Source: Thalassobacillus sp. CUG 92003 (GTDB lineage Bacteria > Bacillota > Bacilli > Bacillales > Halobacillaceae). Taken from it: 64,000 bases of DNA. Where the stretch lies: positions 94,897 to 158,896 of the forward strand of contig NZ_JABLSJ010000010.1 of the NCBI RefSeq assembly GCF_013618635.1. Reading direction: 5' to 3'. Of this stretch, positions 18,569-26,542 are shown one piece after another. Made by a program: the position numbers and the translations under genes. Each line of letters starts with the position of its first letter. Positions within the stretch are counted from its first letter, which is position 1. The notes beneath the pieces were generated by a model, which saw nothing but the letters and a program-made list of their open reading frames with translations, had not been told where the DNA came from and ran no database searches.

Positions 18569-19816
18569 TCAAGCCCTCAGCCATTTCCATATTTCTGCCG
18601 GCGTGGCGTTCTTGCCATACATCAGAATCCCCACTTTGAATATCTTGCCAGCAAGTTTCATGAACAGCCATACACTTACCAGCAGAATCCCGAGGGAAAC
18701 CACGATCTCTGTCCATGGCCACGTTTCTAGTAACGAGAGCCGGATCAACAACACACCTGGAGCCGTGACAGGAATATAGGACCCTACCACAGCAGCTATA
18801 CCATTCGGATCGGCCAGAATCGGCCCGATAAATATAAACGGTAAAAACGGCAGCATCAGCACAAGACCTTGAAAATTACTTGAAGAATTGACGTCTTCAA
18901 CAGTTGCGCCAAACCCTACAAACATGGCAGCAAACAATAAATATCCGGCGACCGCAATCAGAATGAGCAATAACAATTCAGGAACGAATAAATACTCGAT
19001 AACTGGAATGTCGTCCAAACGCCAAACCGCAATCGGTAGAGCAACGGCAGCCCATACAAACACCTGAGTCAGCCCAAGCCCGAAATAGCCGATGATTTTA
19101 CCTTGCATCAGCTCGCCGGGTGTCAGAGAAGATAACACGATTTCCGCTACCTTTTCCTTTTTCTCCTGGGAGGCGCTTTGGAAGATCATCATCCCTGTCA
19201 TGAGAATTGAAAAAAGAATGATACCTGCAAACGCGCCAGGGACGACTCCCTCCATGGGATCCTCTGCCACTTGCTGATTACCCTCCGACTGTTGCTCTGG
19301 TGCTCCGCCTGTATCCTCCACTGATACCGAATTCAAGGTAACCCCGTTTGTAATAACGTCCATTTCCTGCTCTGTTAAATCTAATTGTTGTAGTTTCATA
19401 GACTGCAAGGGTTGCTGCAGCATTCTGATTTCCTGTGAAAAACCGTCGCTCATCCCTTTGCTTGTGTAGACTGGGATATCACCCTCTTGAAGAGCCGATT
19501 CCGTCACAGGGATGTAGGCTGTGTTTTCAGTCCCTTCCAACCGTTCCATCATCGCTTCTTCATCGGAAGGAGCACCTTCTATGTTCCAATTCATTTCATT
19601 ACGCTGATTGAGTTGTTCGATTTGGGACGTCACACCGACTTCATCTTCAATGTACACCGTGACAGGATCATCTTCGCTGTCCATCCCGGCCAAAAGGGTT
19701 GGTAAGGTAGCGAACAAGATAAACAACAGCGGGGTTAGAGCCAAGGAAATGAGAAAGGACTTATTGGTGATATTACGTTTATATTCCCATTTAGCAACTT
19801 TCATACTATTACGCAT
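18569..19816 (-). CDS. ABC-2 type exporter permease, NatB/YhaP-like
   Basis: Membrane subunit of an ABC exporter. An N-terminal helix (NKSFLISLALTPLLFILFATLP) is followed by a ~170-residue extracytoplasmic domain rich in Glu/Gln, then five or six further helices starting at GVVPGAFAGIILFSILMTGM. SASQEKKEKVAEIVLSSLTP is the conserved cytoplasmic coupling segment of the NatB/YhaP group, which includes sodium exporters. Start at ATG 19816 (MRNSMKVAKWEYKR), with AGAAGGTG 6-8 nt upstream. It overlaps the 3' end of the ATPase gene by 8 bp, so the two are coupled. Substrate is not certain. Confidence 0.87.
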   Translation of the reverse strand: MRNSMKVAKWEYKRNITNKSFLISLALTPLLFILFATLPTLLAGMDSEDDPVTVYIEDEVGVTSQIEQLNQRNEMNWNIEGAPSDEEAMMERLEGTENTAYIPVTESALQEGDIPVYTSKGMSDGFSQEIRMLQQPLQSMKLQQLDLTEQEMDVITNGVTLNSVSVEDTGGAPEQQSEGNQQVAEDPMEGVVPGAFAGIILFSILMTGMMIFQSASQEKKEKVAEIVLSSLTPGELMQGKIIGYFGLGLTQVFVWAAVALPIAVWRLDDIPVIEYLFVPELLLLILIAVAGYLLFAAMFVGFGATVEDVNSSSNFQGLVLMLPFLPFIFIGPILADPNGIAAVVGSYIPVTAPGVLLIRLSLLETWPWTEIVVSLGILLVSVWLFMKLAGKIFKVGILMYGKNATPAEIWKWLRA

Positions 19817-20744
19817 GGTCAACACCTTCTAACTGGTCCGAGTGGTTACCTGTCGCCACATCAACAAATATTTCGTGCAATGAGACACGATCTATCGATA
19901 ATTCTTGGATATCTAACTCTTCCGGGATGTTTTGCAGCCAACGTGTAATGTGGACATCCTGTACCAAATGGATGACCAAGCTATGCGCATCCTGCTCCAC
20001 ACGTTGGACCTGCGGAAGCTGTTCCAAAACTGCACGGTCATTTTCGCCATAGATCGTACACTTGAAGTTAGCATACTGCGCCTTAACGTCCGCCAACGCC
20101 CCCGAGATCACTTCCTTCCCCTTATGCATCATGAACAACCGATCACAAAGCTCCTCAACTAAGTTCATTTGGTGGGAGGACAGTAATATGGCAGTGCCGC
20201 CATCAGCTAGTTCCTGTATTTCACGTTTGAAAACTTCCTGACTGACCGGGTCCAAGCCCGAAAAGGGTTCATCCAGTATTAATAACTCCGGCTCATGGGT
20301 GATCGCCCCAATGAATTGCACTTTTTGTGCCATCCCTTTTGATAACGCTTCGACTGAGGTATTTTCTTTTCCTTCCAGGTCAAATTTAGCTAAATAGTGC
20401 AGGACACGCTGTCTCGCTTTTTTGCTGGGGTAATCCTTGAGTTCAGCAAAGTACAGCAGAATATCCATTACTTTAACGTTTTTATATAATCCACGTTCTT
20501 CGGGTAAATAGCCGATTTTGTGACGAGGGATGGTTTGATTATCATGGTTATGGAAGATCACGTCCCCTTCATCTTGATACATGATTCCCATAATACTGCG
20601 GATCGTTGTTGATTTCCCAGCCCCGTTCGGCCCTAATATGGCCATGACCTCTCCTTTATGTACATCGAACGAAATATTCTGCACGACGCGCTCCGATTTA
20701 AAATGTTTCCCTAACTTGCTTACAGACAGTATTGCTTTTGACAT
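19809..20744 (-). CDS. ABC transporter ATPase, NatA/YhaQ-like
   Basis: ATP-hydrolysing subunit partnered with the downstream permease. Walker A GPNGAGKST, Q-loop region YLPEERGLYKNVKV, signature ALSKGMAQKVQF, Walker B LLILDEPFSGLDP and the H-loop SSHQMN are all intact. The C-terminal ~90 residues form the extension common in NatA/YhaQ exporters. Start at ATG 20744 (MSKAILSVSKLGKHF), preceded by AGAAGGG; an upstream ATG at 20786 has no ribosome binding site. Predicted two-gene operon with the permease. Confidence 0.9.
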   Translation of the reverse strand: MSKAILSVSKLGKHFKSERVVQNISFDVHKGEVMAILGPNGAGKSTTIRSIMGIMYQDEGDVIFHNHDNQTIPRHKIGYLPEERGLYKNVKVMDILLYFAELKDYPSKKARQRVLHYLAKFDLEGKENTSVEALSKGMAQKVQFIGAITHEPELLILDEPFSGLDPVSQEVFKREIQELADGGTAILLSSHQMNLVEELCDRLFMMHKGKEVISGALADVKAQYANFKCTIYGENDRAVLEQLPQVQRVEQDAHSLVIHLVQDVHITRWLQNIPEELDIQELSIDRVSLHEIFVDVATGNHSDQLEGVDHA

Positions 20745-20895
20745 GATCCCTTCTCCCTCTCTAAATGAATGCAATGAATTTTTCATTATAAGGTATTACG
20801 TTTCCACCATCTTACACGTTTCAGGAAATTAACACTTTGAGCCCTCTTTTTTTCCTCTACAAGACATCTTGACTAGGTCTATTAAACCGATTTCA

Positions 20896-20993
20896 TGTTA
20901 GGTTTCTTCACATAAATTAAAATTAACGGTTGATTTTTCTGAATAATTAGCCTATTATTATTTACATAACATTAAATGTTATAAAACCTAACA
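20896..20993 (+). promoter_or_regulatory. glnK promoter flanked by two TnrA/GlnR boxes
   Basis: Two perfect matches to TGTNA-N7-TNACA: TGTTA-N7-TCACA at 20896-20912 and TGTTA-N7-TAACA at 20977-20993. Between them is TTGATT (20930-20935) - 17 nt - TATTAT (20953-20958). With a start near 20965, box 1 is centred about 60 bp upstream (activator-like) and box 2 about 20 bp downstream (repressor-like). TnrA activates and GlnR represses through such boxes in Bacillus, so both could act here. Confidence 0.85.
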
Positions 20994-21016
20994 TAAATGA
21001 GGGGAGGAGCATTACG

Positions 21017-21358
21017 ATGAAAAAAATTGAAGCTATTATCCGTCCTGAAGCCTTTCAAACACTAAGACAAAGGTTAGACGATCACAATGTGAAAGGGTTA
21101 ACCGTCTCTGAGGTTGCCGGATGCGGCCAACAACAAGGTCAGCAGGGCGTTTTTCGGGGGAATCGATTTGAAATAAAGCTTTACCCGAAGGTGAAAGTTG
21201 AAATGGTAGCTGAGGACGATGAAGTTGAAACCATCGCGGACGTCATTATGGATACATGCGCAACGGATCAAGTGGGAGATGGTAAGATCTTTGTTTCCGC
21301 TATCGAAAATGTCTATCGTATTCGCACACGGGAAACTGGCAAATCAGCACTAATCTAA
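21017..21358 (+). CDS. glnK: PII nitrogen regulatory protein
   Basis: Trimeric signal protein that gates the ammonium channel AmtB and senses ATP/ADP and 2-oxoglutarate. The 113-residue length, KKIEAIIRPE start, T-loop from GCGQQQGQQGVFRG to YPKVKVEMV, and GDGKIFV ATP-binding segment are all typical. The residue that is the uridylylated Tyr51 in enterobacteria is Phe here (VFRG), so control by uridylylation is excluded, as expected for Bacillales. It precedes amtB; B. subtilis has the reverse order (nrgA-nrgB). Confidence 0.95.
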   Translation: MKKIEAIIRPEAFQTLRQRLDDHNVKGLTVSEVAGCGQQQGQQGVFRGNRFEIKLYPKVKVEMVAEDDEVETIADVIMDTCATDQVGDGKIFVSAIENVYRIRTRETGKSALI

Positions 21359-21377
21359 ACTGAAAGGTTGATGACGA

Positions 21378-22769
21378 ATGAAGAGAAAGATCGCTTTATT
21401 AATTCCGGCATTATTACTCCTTCCTACTCACGTATTCGCCCAAACCAGTGTAACCCCAGAATCAGTCTTGCAATCTGTTGATATGGTTTGGATTATGATG
21501 GCTGCCTTTTTAGTCTTTTTCATGCACGCCGGCTTCGCCATGGTGGAGGCTGGATTCACTCGGTCTAAAAATGCGCTGAACATCTTAATGAAAAACTTTA
21601 TGACCATCGCAATCGCATCGGTTCTCTATTTCCTAGTCGGGTACGGCATCATGTTTGGTACCTCAGGGAGTGGCTTTATCGGGGTTGACAGTTTTGCTTT
21701 AACAGGACAAGAAGATCAAATTGGATTCTTTGTGTTCCAGGCTGTTTTCGCTGCCACGTGTGCTACCATCATTTCAGGTGCTGTAGCAGAACGTATGAAA
21801 CTAAGCTCTTACTTGCTTCTGACCGTCATGATGACCGGGTTCATCTATCCCGTTGTCGGTCACTGGGTTTGGGGCGGCGGCTGGTTGTCTGAAATCGGCT
21901 TTGTCGACTTTGCCGGCTCCACCGTTGTCCACTTGACAGGTGCATTAGGAGCTGTCGTAGCTGTTATGTTCTTAGGACCACGCCTCGGAAAATATACAAA
22001 AGGTAAAGTAAATGTGATTCAAGGTCATAATATACCAATTGGAGCACTAGGCGTCTTCATCCTGTGGTTTGGCTGGTTTGGTTTCAACGGGGGGAGTACC
22101 CTTGCAGCTGATCCGGAGTTGATTCCGCACGTTGTGTCCACTACACTGCTGTCAGCTTCTATGGCCATAATTGCCTCGGCTCTGTACTCTTACGCTAAAT
22201 TCAAACAAATTGATGCATCACTGACACTTAACGGAGCATTAGCTGGCCTTGTCGGTATTACGGCTGGTTGTGCAAATGTATCACCAGTCGGGGCATTATT
22301 TATTGGATTGATTGCAGGAATTGTACTCGTCGAAGCTGTTCAGTTCATGGATCAAAAAGTCAAATTGGACGACCCAGTCGGCGCTATTGCTGTCCATGGC
22401 ATTTGCGGCATTTGGGGAACACTTGCTGTTGGTCTCTTCTCTGTTGAAGGCGGACTCTTCTACGGAGGGGGCGTAGAATTGGTCGGTATTCAAGCACTTG
22501 GAGTGGCTGCAGTCATAGCATGGACCATGTCTGTAACAGGTATCGTTGTCTTTTTGATGAAAAGCATTGCAGGCATTCGTGTTTCCCGGCAGGAAGAAGT
22601 GTCAGGGCTTGACTTCGCCGAACACGGATCAAGCGCGTATGAATCAACCGGCGGCATCTTCAATGAAAACAACGACGTCGACCCTGGTCAAGACTTCGGC
22701 GTTGGTTTACTCAACCGATTAGACGGACTTGGATCAAATAAATCACGCACCAAAACCACCCATTCATAG
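21378..22769 (+). CDS. amtB: Ammonium transporter
   Basis: AmtB/NrgA channel for ammonium uptake under nitrogen limitation. A signal-like N-terminus (KIALLIPALLLLPTHVFA) is followed by about eleven membrane helices. Conserved segments: FMHAGFAMVEAGFTRSKN, DFAGSTVVHLTGALGAVVA with the pore His-region, GWFGFNGGS, and DDPVGAIAVHGICGIWGT with the second pore His. The cytoplasmic tail of ~55 residues after the last helix is acidic and probably the PII contact region. It follows glnK by 19 bp and has its own terminator. Confidence 0.95.
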   Translation: MKRKIALLIPALLLLPTHVFAQTSVTPESVLQSVDMVWIMMAAFLVFFMHAGFAMVEAGFTRSKNALNILMKNFMTIAIASVLYFLVGYGIMFGTSGSGFIGVDSFALTGQEDQIGFFVFQAVFAATCATIISGAVAERMKLSSYLLLTVMMTGFIYPVVGHWVWGGGWLSEIGFVDFAGSTVVHLTGALGAVVAVMFLGPRLGKYTKGKVNVIQGHNIPIGALGVFILWFGWFGFNGGSTLAADPELIPHVVSTTLLSASMAIIASALYSYAKFKQIDASLTLNGALAGLVGITAGCANVSPVGALFIGLIAGIVLVEAVQFMDQKVKLDDPVGAIAVHGICGIWGTLAVGLFSVEGGLFYGGGVELVGIQALGVAAVIAWTMSVTGIVVFLMKSIAGIRVSRQEEVSGLDFAEHGSSAYESTGGIFNENNDVDPGQDFGVGLLNRLDGLGSNKSRTKTTHS

Positions 22770-22773
22770 TTCT

Positions 22774-22812
22774 GGGGACGAACCTTTTTTCCTGGTTCGT
22801 CCTATTTATTTT
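22774..22812 (+). terminator. Terminator of glnK-amtB
   Basis: GGACGAACC (22776-22784) pairs with GGTTCGTCC (22794-22802) and is followed by a T-rich stretch. Confidence 0.8.
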
Positions 22813-22822
22813 AATAAAAATA

Positions 22823-22861
22823 CGAACACTTGTTCTTATTTCTTGTGAAATATGGTATTCT
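22823..22861 (+). promoter_or_regulatory. LexA-like box overlapping the toxin promoter
   Basis: CGAAC-ACTT-GTTCT at 22823-22836 contains the perfect SOS-box core GAAC-N4-GTTC of Gram-positive LexA (DinR). The likely -10 is the extended element TG-G-TATTCT (22854-22861). The box covers the -35 position (about 22833-22838), where a bound repressor would block transcription. The toxin gene starts 64 nt after the -10. The core alone would occur roughly once by chance in a window of this size, so position is the main support. Confidence 0.5.
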
Positions 22862-22924
22862 TATACATAGATACCGTTCCAGGAGTGAGGTCGGCTAGTC
22901 CCCGGAAAGGGGGTGATGCCTCTT

Positions 22925-23020
22925 ATGAGCACGTACGAAGCCTTGATGATCACGTTAGCTTTCTCAACCTTCATTATTACGCTGCTCGCGTTGATCCTTA
23001 AATTGAACAATAAAAAATAG
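22925..23020 (+). CDS. Type I toxin, small holin-like membrane peptide (TxpA/BsrG type)
   Basis: A 31-residue peptide starting MSTYEALMITLAFSTF, with a single membrane helix and a basic tail (LKLNNKK). This is the typical start and shape of the 'putative holin-like toxin' family that includes TxpA and BsrG. A very strong GGGGGTGATG ribosome binding site lies about 8 nt upstream, as in other members. It is too short for routine gene finding. Convergently transcribed antisense RNA overlaps its 3' end (see 23012-23147). Known members damage the membrane or cell wall synthesis when the antitoxin RNA is lost; they sit on SPbeta-like or skin elements in B. subtilis, but no prophage is seen here. 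Confidence 0.87.
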   Translation: MSTYEALMITLAFSTFIITLLALILKLNNKK

Positions 23021-23147
23021 ACCTCCCATTAACCCGAAAAAGTTGAGTGGGAGAGGTCTATGCATTGAATAAAGGCCGATCCCATGGGGGAACGGTATCG
23101 TGAGACCGCAGTGGCCGCTGCGGTCTTTTTCATCATATGTCTGTATA
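23012..23147 (-). ncRNA. Putative antisense antitoxin RNA (RatA/SR4-like)
   Basis: A minus-strand transcript predicted from the extended -10 TGGTATGAT (complement of 23154-23162), starting near 23147. It ends at a strong hairpin whose arms are 23017-23028 and 23048-23061, followed on the minus strand by six T residues (23012-23017). It would be ~136 nt and complementary to the last codons and the 3' untranslated region of the toxin mRNA. The geometry is that of txpA/ratA and bsrG/SR4. The -35 of this promoter is weak. Confidence 0.7.
23103..23131 (+). terminator. Terminator of the toxin mRNA
   Basis: AGACCGCAG (23103-23111) and CTGCGGTCT (23118-23126) form a perfect stem followed by T5. On the minus strand the same hairpin lies at the 5' end of the antisense RNA, so both RNAs share complementary hairpins that could start pairing. 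Confidence 0.85.
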
Positions 23148-23153
23148 CTTTCT

Positions 23154-23162
23154 ATCATACCA
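23154..23162 (-). promoter_or_regulatory. Extended -10 promoter of the antisense RNA
   Basis: The complement reads TG-G-TATGAT, an extended -10 element. No good -35 is visible at 16-18 nt. It is placed correctly to transcribe toward the toxin gene. Confidence 0.5.
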
Positions 23163-23232
23163 CAAAAACGTAAAATTGAAATGCTTGTTCGCCATCCAAA
23201 ACATGGATTCGTTCGTTTAGACTAGGCCACGG

Positions 23233-24906
23233 TCAATCTTTATGCACTAAATGGTAATCAATTTTCACTAAAGGAAGCCCGAAAAAGGTCATCGTCTGTC
23301 GTGCGGTTAACCTGCCCTCGTCCTCCAATTCAACATGGAACGATTCGTTTAACAGCAGGCGAAAAGTCCAATCCCCTAAGGTAAAATAAATCCCTTCATC
23401 GCCGTTCGCTTTCTTTCTTTTATAGCTTGATAACACCAAATTGCCGCCCTTTTGGTTAATCGGGCGAAGCACACCAGTCATCACACCTAAGGGAAACGGA
23501 AGAGCAATGTTCATATACGTCTCCCCGGCGTGATGATGGGTGGCGTACAAAGCTGTAAATATAGGATCACCAGTGGCTTTGTTTTTCCTTAACCAGGCAC
23601 GTACGTTACCCCGTCCATCTTTATGGTCGTTAATAGGTGTGATGTCACCTTCCATGGCCATTTTATCAGCGGGCAAATTCACTTGCCCCATTTTAGTGGT
23701 CATTTTTGCGATCAAGGGATGAAGCATGTGGAAAGGCTTCTCCCACTGGATATCAGCTGTCATGTGATAGCGGGTGGTATACATATAGAAGTCGCGAATA
23801 TCTCGATGCAGCGCGTCCGGCGAGAAATATTCACTTTGAAAGACTCCCCAATCGTCCACGAGCCCATGCCTAACCTGATGTTGAGCGTCCCATTTCTGCT
23901 TGTAAATGATATGATTCCCTATATAACCACTTCCTCTAAGCTGACTCACAGGAAAAGCCGTGAAAACATGCCGCTTGATAGGATGTACATTTCGCCAAAT
24001 CAAAACAGACAAAAATGAAAATCCGAATGCATTGACAGCGCCATGCCACCTCAACATTTCCGAGATGCTCAACCAATGTGACTCCGTCATCAACCCCATT
24101 CCATAAACGGCCGCCAGACCGATGGTGAGCAATAACAAGCCTGACGATAGTTGCAGCCCCCACTGCGCCCAACCTCGAAAGTAAACCGAATTCCAAATCC
24201 ACCAGGTACATAACCACACAACGAGACACGTATATACCCCTACGGCCACCATTTCGACAGGCTGCCCCTGGTGCAAACCCAGCGCGACGAGGAAAGGCCC
24301 GATGATAATGCCGACACCCAGGTACGTAAATGGTTGCTCCGTCATAGCTGTCGAGTCCCGATTCATCTCAGCACGCCAGCGTCCGTAAAAACCGACTACC
24401 AACGGAATGACAAAAGCAGCATAATGAAAATGAACAGCTGTCAGTTGGACGATAACGTCTGAGTAAGGGAGCCATAGGGCTGCTTCACTTTGATAAAGCA
24501 ACAACCACAGGCCCCCTATCGATATGTACATAAGACCAACATCAATAACGGCTTCTTCCACAGGCTTCCACCCTCTGCCTAACAATCGCATGGCCCCGCC
24601 AATGGCAATTAACAACGTATAGATGAACCATAGCAACGCCCACCAAAATGCTTCTTGGCCGGGTAGCAACGTCAGTGAAATCGTCCCCGCCCCAGCGAAC
24701 GGCAACGAACAGACATTTACATTTTGCAGCCACTGTTCAGCACGGTTTACGTCTGCATCGTGGCACACTTCACCAATCAGCAAGGGCACAAGCACAAAAA
24801 AAGCAAACGCAAGGGCAGCATCTATGATTGTCACATGGAAGACAGACCCCCACACGCATATGAACAAGATGCCTACAACAGCATTAAGTCCTCCATTTGC
24901 TCCCAT
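23233..24906 (-). CDS. YndJ-like multi-spanning membrane protein
   Basis: Protein of 557 residues. The first ~300 residues contain about nine hydrophobic segments (e.g. VVGILFICVWGSVFHVTII, WWALLWFIYTLLIAIGGAM and HYAAFVIPLVVGFY). The C-terminal ~230 residues are soluble, with conserved-looking stretches FHMLHPLIAKMTTKMGQVNLP, ATHHHAGETYMNIALPFPLG and WTFRLLLNESFHVE. The HFHYAAFVIPLV segment and the overall build resemble YndJ of B. subtilis, whose function is unknown. GGAG is 9 nt before the ATG. Monocistronic, convergent with the toxin module. Confidence 0.65.
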   Translation of the reverse strand: MGANGGLNAVVGILFICVWGSVFHVTIIDAALAFAFFVLVPLLIGEVCHDADVNRAEQWLQNVNVCSLPFAGAGTISLTLLPGQEAFWWALLWFIYTLLIAIGGAMRLLGRGWKPVEEAVIDVGLMYISIGGLWLLLYQSEAALWLPYSDVIVQLTAVHFHYAAFVIPLVVGFYGRWRAEMNRDSTAMTEQPFTYLGVGIIIGPFLVALGLHQGQPVEMVAVGVYTCLVVWLCTWWIWNSVYFRGWAQWGLQLSSGLLLLTIGLAAVYGMGLMTESHWLSISEMLRWHGAVNAFGFSFLSVLIWRNVHPIKRHVFTAFPVSQLRGSGYIGNHIIYKQKWDAQHQVRHGLVDDWGVFQSEYFSPDALHRDIRDFYMYTTRYHMTADIQWEKPFHMLHPLIAKMTTKMGQVNLPADKMAMEGDITPINDHKDGRGNVRAWLRKNKATGDPIFTALYATHHHAGETYMNIALPFPLGVMTGVLRPINQKGGNLVLSSYKRKKANGDEGIYFTLGDWTFRLLLNESFHVELEDEGRLTARQTMTFFGLPLVKIDYHLVHKD

Positions 24907-25125
24907 ACTCTATTTCTCCAATCTCTGTTATATTTACAGGGCTTTATCGCCATATGTCGAACATCATTATAGCAATTACGTGACCCATTCTGATTGATCT
25001 GTTTATTTTTGCCGTTTGTGAAACCCTACCCTTGCGAATATCGACTTATAAGATGAGTCGGACGTAAGTGGTGTGCCGAACGACCAATTATGTAAAGCTG
25101 CTAGCTGGCCCAAAGGAGGTCCACT

Positions 25126-25704
25126 TTGACAAATCTTAATGGTAACCCATTAAAGGAACGCCATAACAACTCGAGCTTATGTGTTGCATTACGCGCAATG
25201 AATAAACATAATATGACCATGTGGTTGAAATACGCACTGCCTCTCGTTGCACTCATCTTAATGACTGCATGCTCTCTTCCAGGGCAAAAAACGCCGCCTT
25301 CTGTAAACCAGGCCGAACCTCATTCGGAAAAACACGTGGATTCCGATTTGAAGCACCACCGTACATCCCATCCATTCGAGAAACCATCCGAATCAGCACG
25401 AGAACTCCGTTTCCAACCACTTGCGTTCACATTTGAAGGAAAGACATTTTATCAAACCCAGCAAACCGTTACTGCTACTGAATTAGGGGACGTCGTTGGC
25501 GAAGTCGATCAAAATCAAACGACTCACTCAACGGCACGAAGCGCTTTAGGTTCCAAAAAGGTCTACACGATTCATAATAAAGACCCCGATCAGTTCCTTG
25601 CGATGCGAGGCTACCATAACGGGATAAGACCTGCCGATACTGAGCAGGGCCAAACCGGTTATTTCGTTTTCTCAGTCGATGAAAGCATTCCGCTCGCTCG
25701 ATAA
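25126..25704 (+). CDS. Predicted lipoprotein, unknown function
   Basis: Contains a lipoprotein signal: a hydrophobic segment ALPLVALILMTAC with the lipobox LMTAC, then a His/Pro/Ser-rich linker and a ~100-residue C-terminal domain (FEGKTFYQTQQTVTATELGDVVGEVDQNQ, then ALGSKKVYTIHNKDPDQFLAMRG). Such domains occur in small Bacillaceae lipoproteins, but I cannot name the family. The best ribosome binding site (AAAGGAGGT) serves TTG 25126 and would give an unusually long 41-residue stretch before the helix. An ATG at 25198 gives a normal signal peptide but lacks a ribosome binding site. Confidence 0.7.
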   Translation: MTNLNGNPLKERHNNSSLCVALRAMNKHNMTMWLKYALPLVALILMTACSLPGQKTPPSVNQAEPHSEKHVDSDLKHHRTSHPFEKPSESARELRFQPLAFTFEGKTFYQTQQTVTATELGDVVGEVDQNQTTHSTARSALGSKKVYTIHNKDPDQFLAMRGYHNGIRPADTEQGQTGYFVFSVDESIPLAR

Positions 25705-25731
25705 CGGATTTAGCCTATCACCTGGTCCCGC

Positions 25732-26376
25732 TCATATTAACGCCTTGGCTGTCAAATATCCCCTCAATTCATCAAGCGCTTCATAAATGGTCGATTTTAT
25801 AGTCGGGTTATAAAACACGGCCGCCGGGTGATAGAGCGGGAATATAACTGATGATTGCTCCGTCTCCACATATTCTCCTCTCTCCTCGTCTAATTTTTGC
25901 AACTGAGTGGTAATGGGTGTCCCTAATACATCAGAGAGTTTATCCTGTCTTCCCGTTAACCGTTGATAAGCAACCCCACCAAGCGCAATAATGACCGACG
26001 GGTTTATCGTTTCAATCTGGTAATCGAGGATCGGAGCATGAGCAAAGATTTCCTTTGCATTCGGTTTGCGATTGGCTTTGCGCATGCCTCCGCTGCCTTT
26101 TTTATTCGTTTTCACCCATTTATATGGTCTGCTCCTCACCACACTCGTAATGTACATATCGTCACGTTCGATGCCTAAATAATGCAATTGTTTGTCCAAT
26201 TCATTGCCAGCACGCCCCACGAACGGTTCTCCTTTTTCCGCTTCTAATTCACCTGGGGCTTCACCGACGACCATAATCTCAGCGTCTTGTCTGCCGCCGC
26301 CTAGCACAAACCCTTCTGTATCGAAAGGCTCCATTCTTTTTTCAGCTTTTCGCATAACCTCTTGAGGAATTTCCAT
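25732..26376 (-). CDS. Uracil-DNA glycosylase family protein (family 4/5-like, without Fe-S cysteines)
   Basis: Probable DNA repair glycosylase of 214 residues. Motif 1 is GEAPGELEAEKGEPFVGRAG, as in family 4 enzymes, the central segment is YITSVVRSRPYK, and motif 2 is HPAAVFYNP. Family 4 enzymes normally have four cysteines holding a [4Fe-4S] cluster; this protein contains no cysteine at all. It is therefore a cluster-free variant, seen also in some other Firmicutes. Uracil specificity is inferred only. AAAGGGGTA precedes the ATG. Confidence 0.82.
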   Translation of the reverse strand: MEIPQEVMRKAEKRMEPFDTEGFVLGGGRQDAEIMVVGEAPGELEAEKGEPFVGRAGNELDKQLHYLGIERDDMYITSVVRSRPYKWVKTNKKGSGGMRKANRKPNAKEIFAHAPILDYQIETINPSVIIALGGVAYQRLTGRQDKLSDVLGTPITTQLQKLDEERGEYVETEQSSVIFPLYHPAAVFYNPTIKSTIYEALDELRGYLTAKALI

Positions 26377-26542
26377 TTCATATTACCCCTTTTTACTTTA
26401 CTACACCTATTCCTCTTTCCCTAGCCCTTTACACCTATAAGTCATCTCACATGGCACAGGAGTGAGTATATTAGTTTTCAATAATTTACAACTAGCGTAT
26501 CATAAAATACGTGAAATTCACTGAAGGAGAGATTGGAAAACC

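Noticed and set aside
22964..23158. 64-residue minus-strand frame across the toxin region
   Set aside because: It lies within the predicted antisense RNA, has no ribosome binding site and is explained by overlap with the toxin gene and the hairpins.
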